Below, piece by piece: positions 34,458-44,727 of a stretch of 64,000 nucleotides of DNA; within the stretch, counting starts at the first letter, position 1; every line of letters begins with the position of its first letter. The DNA is taken from contig NC_018216.1 of NCBI RefSeq assembly GCF_000219625.1, forward strand, positions 1,550,001-1,614,000. The letters run 5' to 3'. A program made the translations under genes and the position numbers. This DNA is from Zymoseptoria tritici IPO323 (taxonomy: Eukaryota > Ascomycota > Dothideomycetes > Mycosphaerellales > Mycosphaerellaceae). Below the pieces are notes generated by a model. It was not told the DNA's origin. It made no database searches and saw only the letters and a list, made by a program, of their open reading frames with translations.

Positions 34458-36839
34458 ATGACCGGCGACGACGAAGTACGCGCCTACGCAAACAAGACAC
34501 CAACCTAGTCCGAGTACGAATTCAACTCGTCGACTATCTAAGAACTTCAGATCGACGAATCGACCAAGAACGAGTTACTCCAGGCCCAAAAGCAGCCCAA
34601 GTCCAAGTCCAAGTCCAACTCCCGCGCTAGACCCTAGAAACGATCCAGGTCCAGAGCCTTCCTCGATCAAATGTCTACTACGAACATGCGCAACTAGTCC
34701 TAGCAGCCCGCGGTACAACGTCCCGCCTAGTCACAGTCTCAATTCGAGACTCAAGCCTCGTACGCCACGGCGTCCTCTTAGAACACCATGTCCCAGAACA
34801 CTATGCAGGGTAATCAGCACCCTCGCGCCCCGAGTACGCATCGTGCGAAGTCCGCTATGCGCGCCCGCCCTCCCGAACAGCAGGAGGTAACTAAAATCGA
34901 GGATGAAGACGACCTGGACAAGATGATTCGTAAACAATACGAGCATAAGGGCAATGCTAAGGAGGAGGACAACGAAGACTCTCTCTCCGAGCTACCCCTA
35001 CCTTCGAAGGAAATGCGCAACGCATTAGGACAACACACTAGTCCCTTCGACCTTGTGGACTTCATTCCATTCGTAGAAGGTGTTACCGATGCTAAGGGGC
35101 GCCCTAGGAGGAAGTACGAGCGCTCTTAGTTCGAGTTTGCCGATCCCGAGGACTTCTATACTAAATACACTATAGGAGGTCGAGGTCGTTTCTACGACGT
35201 GCTCTTTCGAGCGAAGCTAATGCTTAACCGTATTCGTAATGCGAACGCGGATTTGGAGCGCAAGATTAAGGAGCTTACAAAGTATAACGGCTCTCTAACT
35301 AACAAGGTTAACAAGCACGAGGCCCGCGCCGGCAAGATTAAGGCGTTCATCGAGGGGATTCAGAGGGACATTGCCACATAGAAGCGCAAGAACGAGTCGA
35401 CGGCGGAGCAGCTCGCTAACTCTATTCAACGCGAACAAGAATCTGCTTAGCGCGAAGAGGAGCTCTAGGAGCAGATTTTAGGGCTCGAATCTGAAGTTAA
35501 GGCCTTCGTCGACCACTTCCACGCCGAGTACAAGATAACTCGTGCTCACTTCGACAAGCTTCTGGAAACTAAGACCCCGAACATAAAGGCCCGTGTCGAG
35601 AAGATGCGTGCTACAATCAACACCCCGCAGATCCGCGCGAAGGCGGATGACTTGTCGTCCGATGATGAAGACGATGAGCTCGACAACCTCCTTAACAGCC
35701 ACGACGACGACCAAGATCGCGACGTTACTCCCACACCACAGCAGGTGACTACCCCTGCGGCCACCCCTCTGGGGCCCCCCCGAGCCTCTTCGAATGTCAT
35801 CCTACAACCCGAGTTCCGCGGACGCACACCGTACCGCGTACCTATCCACACTAAGAACTAGCAACTACAGCGCGCTCCCTCGCCGGTGGCTTCCGTGCTG
35901 TCAGAATTCGGCACCGCACACAAGCACAAGAAGGTTATGTTTAAGAAGCCGGACAAGTGGCATAGAGACAAGGACAAGGATACAATGCTGTTTACTAAGT
36001 AGAAACAAAAGATTAACAAGCATTTCTAGTATAAGTCAGGACACTACACTAACATAGAGCATTGTATCGACGCTTGCGTAGCTCAGACTAGTAGTCCAGC
36101 CTAGAAGAAACTCCAGCCGCGAGTGAACACCTCGGGCTTTAAGTCTGTCGCCGAGGTGCTGGAATTGCTTACGGTGTTCTATAGCAAGCACTACGAAGAC
36201 TCTTACATGCAGAGCAAGTTTTAGAGCCTTAAGTTAGCTAGAGACGGAGATCTCGACGACTTCCTGTCCGAGTTCGACGAGTGTATAATGTATGTTAATC
36301 AAAGCCCCGAACAGGAGGCTTACTACTTGACACGCGCGGTAGAGAGTAGCCGCTTTGGCTAGTACTTGATTAGGCGGTCTTTTAACACCGCCGAGGAGAT
36401 TAAGGCCTACCTACGCCGCATTAACATCGACCTGAGCCGCCAGAAGGCGAACGAGCCCTCCGCTGCCAGCAACGGCAATAGAGGCGGTAGTCGCGCCCGC
36501 AACAAGGCTAAGGACAAGTCCCAGCCGGAGCGTAGTCTCCTCAGCAGCATGAACTATGGCATGACTAAGGCCTACGACTAGTCTAAGATCGGCCGGTCCT
36601 ACAAGCCTATAACTTAGTCCGAGATGGACCGTCTCTCTAAAGCGAATGGATGCTTCGTATGCAAGACCGAAGGACACAACCGCGGCAGCGCTAACTGCCC
36701 ACTCTTTAAGCACCGCATAGAGCGCGGCAATACTAACACTAAGACTCGGCAGAACGCCTCGACTACCCAGCTAGCCGAGTTGGACAACACTACTGTCCCC
36801 GCTGAGGCCGATTCGGGAAATGCTTACGCCCGCACCTAA
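34458..36839 (+). pseudogene. gag of the chromovirus
   Basis: The frame opens at ATG 34458 (MTGDDEVRAYANKTPT) and runs to TAA at 36837-36839 without frameshift, carrying repeated in-frame TAG codons. Parts in order are a basic/Gln-rich N-terminus, an acidic segment (EDEDDLDKMIRKQYEH), a long coiled-coil-like Lys/Glu region near 35.2-35.6 kb, an Asp-rich stretch, a capsid-like region (SVAEVLELLTVFYSKHYED, DGDLDDFLSEFDECIMYV) and a zinc knuckle, CFVCKTEGHNRGSANC. It would form the particle and bind the RNA. A -1 slippery heptamer sits 16 nt before the stop. Confidence 0.8.
36815..36821 (+). promoter_or_regulatory. -1 ribosomal frameshift heptamer at the gag/pol overlap
   Basis: GGGAAAT is in the gag register as G GGA AAT, matching the X XXY YYZ rule. 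Slipping back one base enters the pol frame, which is open from here onward apart from mutated stops. Confidence 0.6.
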
Positions 36840-39800
36840 GTAGCTTAGAAGCGGGCACTTCATTACCAGTACCACCACGTCCGCCAGACCCGCATAAGGA
36901 GACTAGCTTTCGCGAGTACACTAGCAGGAGGGCTGTTCCATACAAGGCCCCCTCCCTAACTAGTCCTAACCGCCGTACTCGCCGTGCGGCTAAGAAAGCC
37001 TAACGTAGGGCAATTCGCAAGGCCCAAGACATAGGCGGCGATGTTAATTCATCCGACGATGACGACGAAGAGGAGGAAGACGAGGAAGAGCCTCGCTTCC
37101 GTTGGGCCGTAGTAGAGCTCAACGAGCCGCCACCAGAGCTCGCCAATTCGTCAGTACACCTTTCAGCGACAGCGTTTCGCGCGGCGTTGCCAGTAGAAAT
37201 CTCGGATCACATTGTGTTCGAAGGACTAGTAGGAAATCAGAAGATCCGCATCCACATGGACAGCGGCGCCGATGTATGCTGCGTCAGTCCGGCCTTTGTA
37301 GCGAAGATAGGAAAAAAGACCCTTAAGAAGCCGCTAGGCGTCGAATATACTGATAGTAGCAAGGGTACGCTAATTACCAAATGGACGAGCGTAGAACTAA
37401 ACCTTAATAGACATAAGGAGGAGCTTCCTTGCTTCGTTACGCAACTCGAGTACGATCTCGTCCTTAGAGGCCCCTAGCTCCGCAAGCACAATCCTCAAAT
37501 AGACTAGTTAGAGGGCACAATTACCTTCGACCGACCTTGTTGCGCGGGCCACATTACACGCGATTCCCTAGCTAGTGCTCCTTACATCCGTTACTACAAT
37601 TCCACGGCTGAAGACGCCGACTATTTACAACCGGATTCGCGACGCGACATCAAGCTCGAATCCATTTCCGTCTCTTAAGCGTCGAGTAGCGAGGCTTACG
37701 AGGCGATGCAGAGGGGCGAAGAAGGCTTCTTTGTATAGGACTGCCTTCCTAATAAGGTCTACCAAACCTGTAGGGAGGTCGACAGGGCACTTCGAATATG
37801 CAAACTCAGTCCTTCCGACTTTAAGAAATACATAAAGGGCAAGCCCGACAAGGACTATACCTAGGACGTCCCTGGCGAGTTTAAGGACTATAAGCACCTG
37901 TTCGATCGACAAGCCGCCGAGTCGTTGCCCAATTTACTACCGCCGCACAGAGCAGATAGCGACCTTAGAATCGACTTCGAGCCTAGATCGAAGATCCCCT
38001 TCCGGAAACCATATCTAATAGGGGAGAGGGAGCTAGCTGTAGTACGCAAGCATATTAACGACCTTATTAAAAAGGGTGTTATTCGGGAAAGCAAGTCTCC
38101 CTGTAGTTCGCCGGTGCTCTTAATTAAAAAGGGCGATGGCGGCATCCGCGTTTGCATTAACTACCGCGCCGTTAATGCTATTACGATTAAGAACAGGTAT
38201 CCGCTACCTTACATTCGGGAAACCTTGCTCCGCATAGGCAAGGCTAAGATCTTTACCGTCCTGGACATCGTTACCGCCTTTAACCGTCTACGAATCCGAG
38301 AGGGCGATAAGTGGAAGACTGCCTTTACCTCTCGATATAGCACATACGAGTACTTGGTTGTACCGTTCGGGCTCGCCAATGCCCCTTCCCAGTTTCAAGC
38401 TTATATTAACCGCACCCTGGGCGAATACCTCGACGATTTCGCGTCGGCATGGATTAACGACCTAATCATCTACAGCAACTCGTATAGCGAGCATGTTAAG
38501 CACGTGCGCAAAGTTCTTTAGCGTCTATAGGACGCCGACCTGCCCCTCGACATTGACAAGTGCAAGTTCTTCGTCTCAGAGGTGGTCTACTTAGGCATCA
38601 TCATTACAACCTATAGATTGAAGATAGATCCTCGCAAAGTTGAAGCTATTACTAGCTAGGAGACTCCCCTCTGCTTGAAGGATGTATAGGCCTTTCTTAG
38701 CCTTTCTAACTTCTATAGGCGATTCGTACATAACTATTCCACTATCGCACGACCCCTTACGGCTCTTTCTAAAGGGCAAGGAGCGAAGAATATCGATAGT
38801 ACTAAGAAGAAGACCGCATTCGTCTGGACAGCCGACTGCCAGTCTACGTTCGAAGCCTTAAAGGTGGCCTTTACTACCGCCCCAGTCCTCGCGTACTACA
38901 ACCCGGAAAAGCCCTGTGTTCTCGAATGCGACTCTTCCGACACTGTCTCGGCAGGAGTGCTCTCACAATACGACGAGAACGACGTCCTCTACCCTATCGC
39001 GTTCTTTAGCAAGAAGATGTTACTAGCTGAGTGCAATTACGAGATTTACGATAAGGAACTTATGGCTATCGTTAAGGCCTTCGAGGAATGGCGCCCTGAA
39101 CTGGTCGCCGGTTATACGCGTGTTCTCTCCGACTACCGGAGCTTGGAATACTTTATGTTAACGAAGCAACTCAACCGCCGTTAGGCTCGCTGGTCTAAGT
39201 TCCTCGCAGAGTTTGACTTCTAGATTAAATACCGTGCCGGCAAACTAAACGGCAAGGTCGACGCCCTAACTAGGCGCTCCCAAGACATGGACAAAACAGC
39301 CGACCGCGATAACCGCAATGTCTCGCTCCTAAAGACGGAGCAGCTGTTACCCGAGCTAGCCGCCGCCCGGGCGCGCGAGGAGGAGCATAGAGCTTTGCGC
39401 TAACGACAGTGCGCTATGCGCTTTCTCGAGGATGAGGACCTCTCTATTAACGAGATAATTCAGAAAGCGTACGCTAACGACGACCTCGCACAGGCCATTT
39501 CGGCCGCTCTCGACGACGGTCTCTCACGTCTGCCACCTGCGCTCAACGCGCGCATCTCCCTCGGGGACTGCCGCAAGCAAGGAAGAATAATCATAATCAA
39601 AGACAGAGTCTACGTTCCTAAGGATGAAGATCTTCGCACTAAAGTCTTCCGCTACTACCACGACGCACTATTGGCCGGACACCCTGGCCGAGACCGCACA
39701 TATAATCTCGTCGCGCGAGACTACTACTAGCCAGGACTCTATGAAGATTGCGAACGCTTCACGCGCAACTACTAGACCTACAAGCGAACTAAGGCCTTAA

Positions 39801-41062
39801 GGGAAGCCTATTAGGGACAGCTCCGTCAGCTACCGGTGCCGTTAGCAGCGTATGATTCCATCGCCCTAGACTATGTCGTCCAACTGCCAGACAGCGCCCT
39901 TGACAGCAATAGACCGGTCTACAACAACATCCTCGTGGTTACGGACCAGCTCACCAAACGACGCTACCTTATTCCGGTAGCCGACATGACCCTAGAAACG
40001 ACTGCTAAGGCGGTCCTTCGACATATAGTTAGCTAACAAGGCGTCTTCCGCTACGCTGTCTCAGACAGGGGCACGCAGTTCCTCGATCCCTTCTACAGGC
40101 GCCTAAGTGAACTTCTCGGCACCAAGTAACACTTCAGTACTACATAGCACCCCCAGACCGATAGTCAGAGCGAGAATTCGAATCAGCTTATGGAACAATA
40201 CCTCCGCGCTTATGTCAACTACACCCAGAACGACTAGGCTCGATAGCTATAGACTGCCGAGTTCGCTCTTAACAACGCGAAGGCGGCTACTAGAGTTTCG
40301 CCCTTCTTCGCAACACTTGGTCGCAATCCCGAGATCCAAGTTCGTTACGTAGACGCCAAGCCGCTACCCATAGCCGCACAAAGAATTAATCAAGCCAACG
40401 CAGACCGCTTCGCCAAAGAACTTTAATCCATCTACGACCATTGCAAGACTACCCTAGTCGCTACCTAAGCTCGCCGCGAGAGGCACAATAATCACTAGGT
40501 TGCTCGCACCTACCGGGCAGGGGATCGAGTCTGGCTCGACACGCGCAACATTTACACCAAACGCGCAACAAAGAAATTAGCCGACAAGAAGGCCGGCCTA
40601 TTCAAGGTAAGAAAGGTATTGTTCACTAATGTCTACCAGCTCGATCTTGGTGCCCTTCAAACGCAGATCTACGATGTTTTTTATACTAATCTTCTCCGAC
40701 CGGTCGCCGACGATCCCTACGGCACACAACACCGCGACAACGTCACACCACCGCCCGACCTTATCGACGGGGAATAGGAATAGGAGGTTAAGGAGGTAGT
40801 ATCATCGCGGCGCAAGGGCCGATGGAAGAACATATACTATACCCTACGATAGAAGGGAGGAGATTTGACAGAAGTTTTCAAACCCGAGGACTTGGAACAT
40901 TGTTAAGAGTTAATTGCGGACTTCCACTGGCTAAACCCCAGTGCGGACAGACCTAAGAACTATACACCGCCGCAAGGATGGGTTACGCCGGGCTTAGAGA
41001 ACATAGAGGGACTCGGTTACGCTGTTGGTCTGTAGCCCGCTAAGGACAGGAGACTTGATTGA
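36822..41062 (+). pseudogene. pol of the chromovirus: protease, RT, RNase H, integrase, chromodomain
   Basis: One frame (-1 relative to gag) runs to TGA at 41060-41062. Protease: RIHMDSGADVCCVSP (DSG). RT: DLIKKGVIRESKSPCSSPV, GIRVCINYRAVN, FTVLDIVTAFNRLRI, VPFGLANAPSQFQ; the YxDD box reads WIND at 38450-38461, so a catalytic Asp is lost. RNase H: VLECDSSDTVSAGVLSQY. Integrase: AGHPGRDRTYNLVARDYY before the zinc finger, then the DDE triad in IALDYVVQL, AVSDRGTQF and HPQTDSQSE. A GPY/F-like module (KKAGLFKVRKVLFTNVYQLD) precedes a degenerate chromodomain (GRWKNIYYTLR, ELIADFHWLNP) that would guide integration to heterochromatin. Many TAG/TAA codons at former Trp/Gln positions disable it. Confidence 0.85.
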
Positions 41063-41347
41063 CGAGCTTGGTGTGTCTCCGTGAGACCCAGCGGTTCGCC
41101 GTGTCGGTGTCTCCGAGAGACCTCTTGCGACATCACCTAGTCAGCTCTGTTAAAAACCTCACCGTTGGTGGTGCGCATCTTGTACGCCTTGTGCGCCTCG
41201 CTGTCATAGAAGGAAAAGTTTGTTTGGAGCAAGGAAAGTTTTGGAGCATGCCGCTTGAGGCATTTGATTTGATTTGGTTGCCGCTTGAGGCATTGCGGAC
41301 GCTGGTTTCAGTGTATCGAGACGATACACGGTTTTAAGAGGGGGATG

Positions 41348-41531
41348 TGTCACGGGGTGCAGTCGGAGTACTGCCCTGGGTATACCTGAGCATGCTTGGT
41401 TAGCAGCTTCACGAGCAGCTGCCCTTCCCTTTTGTTCGGAGGTCGAGCTTCTCTCGACCTTCCTTCTTCTTTCTTTAGAGTGTATTAACAATCTGATACC
41501 GATTACACGTTCTATCGACTCACCCGTGTCA
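41348..41531 (+). repeat. 3' LTR of the chromovirus
   Basis: 184 bp, followed by target duplication CGGAT. Confidence 0.93.
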
Positions 41532-41536
41532 CGGAT

Positions 41537-42668
41537 ACCTCTTCTTAGTCTAGTTAACAAGCTAGCTAGTAACCTGGCTCTTGCCCTTGCTGTACAACTC
41601 CTAGTAAGCTATGCGGCTTATAACGTACTTAAGTGTCGCATCGTATAATAGAGGAAGCTAAGTATAGGAGGCTAGGTTCGAGACGTCTACTTCGAGCTTG
41701 TTCATAATTTCCTGTCCTACCTCGGAGGGCAAGCCTTTAAGGAAGAGGTAGTATCGAGCGACTTCGTTGCACTGTTTAAGAGGTATCCTTTTCGAGACCG
41801 CTTTAAACGTTATAACGTACTAACGTAGGTCATCCTTCTGTCCGGAGACATCCCAGACTCTTTCCTTTGCGCACAGCTCCTCGAGGAAAGGGAGGCTATA
41901 CTTATATACCTAGCTATTATAGCACTAATAGTAGGAAAGAGCCTCTTCCTTAAAAGCTTCGTAGTTTTCGCCGTTAAAGCCTAAAAGACTCTCGAGCTAA
42001 GCTCGAACATCCGGCACCAAGTGTCGAGCAGCAAGTCGGATCCTTTCCCTATTAGGAGTGCGTAATCCTTTAAAGTACGAATTAAAGAAGTCGGCTATAG
42101 TCTGGAAGAAAGTCGAGGCATCCTTGCTGTCGAAGGATAGAGTACTAGGCTCTCTAGGGAAGGGTACGCGACTACGGTAAGCAGGGGCTCTATTATTACG
42201 AGTAGCCGCGGTAAGGGCAGTAACAAGATCTGCGATGTTTATATTAGTAGGCTAGGGAGCGGGAACTGTACTATAGGTCGCTGCAGCAGCAATCCCTTCG
42301 GCTTAAGGGAGAGCCTTATCAGTCGACCCTTCAGTCGAATTAGTCGCAAAGCGAGCTAATAGAATCCTATTGCTATCGCGGAAGGCGCGAGCATCAGAAG
42401 GTGCCCAGATAGGGCTATTAGTTCCGGAAGCCTCGCTAGTGCTTAGGGTATTGCGGAGAATCTCCGAGGGAGTATTAAGATAGCTACGACGGGAGGGTCC
42501 GTCCGGGCCGTTGTTAAGAGTGTTATTAGGAGACATCGTAATAGCGATATGCAGCTTGGTGTCGCAAATAGGGAAATAGGAAGTAAGGAGTGCAGATGTG
42601 TGTTCGGAAGGAGTATAGGAAAAGGTTAGCAAGTCGTCGTCGATACTAGGGCTGCGGGAGTAGGACAT
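41537..42668 (-). pseudogene. gag N-terminal part of the large Ty3-type element
   Basis: ATG at 42668 opens MSYSRSPSIDDDLLTFSYT, then a Ser/Thr/Pro-rich region (NTPSEILRNTLSTSEASG) and a capsid-like region (SLLGFNGENYEAFKEEALSY, around 41.95 kb), reaching the chromovirus insertion site at 41,537. It continues in frame at 34,132. TAG codons interrupt it. The start is supported by the frame beginning just after a hairpin of the element-specific family. Confidence 0.65.
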
Positions 42669-42682
42669 TTAAAGCTCTTAAG

Positions 42683-42711
42683 GGTTTGCTAGACTATTAG
42701 TCTAGGAAACA
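42683..42711. repeat. Hairpin of the GTTTSCYAGAC family just upstream of gag
   Basis: GTTTGCTAGAC, TATTA, GTCTAGGAAAC lies 15 nt before the gag ATG. Another copy with a longer loop is at 42,949-42,986. Confidence 0.7.
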
Positions 42712-43319
42712 TTGTTGCTGCTAGTAGTGCACTACAGCTGATTATGCTGTTTACACATAGTCTAGGGCTATATTCGATAGTCTCCTTAGTGTAGGCAGGG
42801 TGTAATCGTACGCTCCGGGCACGTAGGACGGCTAAGTATCCAGAAACTCGAGAATAAGGCGGGATCGCTTCTCGTGCGGTATAGAAGAGTCTAGGGTAGG
42901 GAAATAAGGACTAGGGATGCGTCTAGGGTCTGTAGCTCGGTATTATTTGTTTACTAGACCCTCTTCCTAATTTAGTCTGGGAAACATCGCATCCTCGAAA
43001 GGTCGCACCTCTTAGACTATTCTAGCCAGCTAGAGCCGAGAACCACATATTGCATTCTCGTACCGAGAACCTAGTGTCGGTAGATCTAGGCAGGGCGTAT
43101 ATGCTCCCTAGTTCTAGTGCTAGGTTCGTAGCGATATTATCTGCTATTGCCTCGGAAAGCAACACCAAGGAGCAGTCGGACGATTAGTGCGATAGGGCGA
43201 CGTTTCTCAGGGTATTCGCGACGCCTACGCTATAATAGCTGGTCAGTCTCGTTTCTTATGGCTATTCTATCGAGAGCACGGGACGGCTTACGTAACCGAG
43301 TATTCTCTAATGTCCAGTA

Positions 43320-43920
43320 TGTCTATTATAGCTACTACGGCGGTCGGTAAAGTTTTCTAGGTACTTAAGGGCTCTTTTTCTACCCTGTTTCTCTTTCTTT
43401 TCTTTACGAACGCTACGCATAGGCTGTGCTACACGCCTAGCCTACCTGCCTCGGCAGGTAGTCGGGCATAGGAAAAGCTATAGCAGTACGATTTTGGCCC
43501 TAGGAGGCTTGTTTTTACCCCATTTTGCATCCGCTAGAGTCGATATTATCTCCGTAGCAGTGTCGCGTTTTAAAGGCGTGCAGCTAAGCTCGGTAGCGTG
43601 GTCGCTCGTGCAGGTGTAGGAGCGATAATCTCCGATGTCTATTATGTCCATTATGACTTTTACTGCGACCGGTGAAGTTTTCTAGGTACTTAAGGGCTCT
43701 TTTTCCACCCTGTTTCTCTTTCTTTTCTTCACGAATGGGTTTTACCGCACGCCTGGTGTACCTGCCTCGGCAGGTGCGGTCGCCGCTCGTCTCGCTTACC
43801 TTCACCGGCAGGTAGTCGGGTGTAGGAAAAGCTATAGCAGTACGATTTTGGGCCTAGGAGGCTTCTTTTCACCCTAAATCGCGCCTATTGTGGTCGATAT
43901 GCTCTCCGCTATAGCGTCGC
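43320..43920. repeat. Tandem duplication of about 320 bp in the leader of the large Ty3-type element
   Basis: Two copies share AGTTTTCTAGGTACTTAAGG, CCTGTTTCTCTTTCTTTTCT, CCTGCCTCGGCAGGT and GGAAAAGCTATAGCAGTACG, at about 43.35-43.53 and 43.67-43.87 kb. The CCTGCC/GGCAGG motif is itself palindromic. The whole 42.99-44.45 kb stretch is non-coding leader. Confidence 0.75.
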
Positions 43921-44453
43921 GCTTTGAGGGCGTGCATCCGAGTCCGGTAGCGCGGTTGCATACATTAGTGCGAGAGCGCTTTATACCGAGCCTCTATGCG
44001 ATGTTAGTATCCCTTTTTTAAGTACTCTTTTGCTCCCTCTGTTTCTTCCTTCTCCTTCTTAGGCTATATCGACGAGCTGCTCGGCGTAGGGTGTGCAGCT
44101 CGGTAGGGTATAGGGAATGTGTGTATATGTTCGTGTGTTCGTATATTTAGGGTGTATTCGGTAGTAGATCTAGCAATGTGCACACAGCGATTTATACATT
44201 AAGGTACTTTGTATTTTGAACTTGGACTTTAAACTTAGGTACTTAAGCCTACTGCCCTAGCTAAGGGGCAGAGGTATATCGTAATCCTTTCTTCGAGGGA
44301 GGGTATTCGTCGTATGCGTCGTAAGTACTCGAAAGGCGACCGGCGCTATTGTCGAGGTTGTAGCTGCTCCGCACTTCCGTACTGCTGCCTACCCTTTGTA
44401 TATCCTCCTTCTCCGCTTTCGCGAAGGAAGGAGTCTTACATCGTCTACTAAAA

Positions 44454-44727
44454 TGTAAGGGGGGAACTTCCAAAGGTTCCGATCTCCCGCGGATAGTAGT
44501 AGTACGGACGTATAGAGTAGCATAGGGGGCAAAAAGGGCGGTAAACTGTACAATTAGAGTAAAAGGTAGGGGGGCAAAGGAGGTAGTATTAAGAGCTCTG
44601 TACTATTAGGCCTCGTATGCGTGTCTAAGGTCCTTCCGGAGGTCGATGTCTTTATGATCCCCCGACCTGCATACGAAGCTAAAGCTAGATACAGACCACA
44701 CGTGACAGTGCGATATTCCCCACTACA
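44454..44727 (-). repeat. 5' LTR of the large Ty3-type element
   Basis: 274 bp, the upstream copy for a minus-strand element; followed on the plus strand by the duplication CCAG (44728-44731). Confidence 0.9.

Larger units (their letters stand above)
34133..41531 (+). mobile_element. Chromovirus (Ty3-type LTR retrotransposon with chromodomain), complete but mutated
   Basis: 7,399 bp bounded by 184-bp LTRs that start TGTCACGGGG and end CCCGTGTCA, with a perfect 5-bp target duplication CGGAT (34128-34132 and 41532-41536). A polypurine tract, AAGAGGGGGAT, abuts the 3' LTR. Internal order is gag, protease, RT, RNase H, integrase, chromodomain. The LTRs differ at five positions. It is inserted in antisense orientation in the gag of the minus-strand Ty3 element; removing 7,404 bp (a multiple of three) restores that gag frame. 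No classical tRNA primer-binding site is evident after the 5' LTR (sequence TCATATACTC). Confidence 0.93.
23513..44727 (-). mobile_element. Large Ty3-type LTR retrotransposon, itself interrupted
   Basis: Direct 274-bp repeats at both ends begin TGT and end ACA, differ at 10 positions, and are flanked by the 4-bp duplication CCAG. A purine-rich tract (AGGAGGGGGACGGA on the minus strand, 23,787-23,800) abuts the 23.5-kb LTR, so the element runs on the minus strand. Order along it: LTR (44.7), long leader, gag, protease, reverse transcriptase/RNase H, integrase (ends about 28.15 kb), hairpin-rich spacer, extra ORF (26.9-24.15 kb), LTR. Without the inserted chromovirus it is about 13.8 kb, very long for a Ty3 element. 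All coding parts carry TAG/TAA stops, so it is not autonomous. Confidence 0.85.

Noticed and set aside
15316..41062. Reassignment of UAG as a sense codon to explain the many in-frame TAGs
   Set aside because: Host genes in the window use TAG as a normal stop (MIR1, RPB9), and the TAGs match CAG/TGG mutation seen also in non-coding LTR comparisons.
27721..42986. GTTTSCYAGAC hairpins as LTR termini of the Ty3 element
   Set aside because: The true LTRs are the 274-bp repeats with CCAG duplication; sequence between the hairpins does not repeat.
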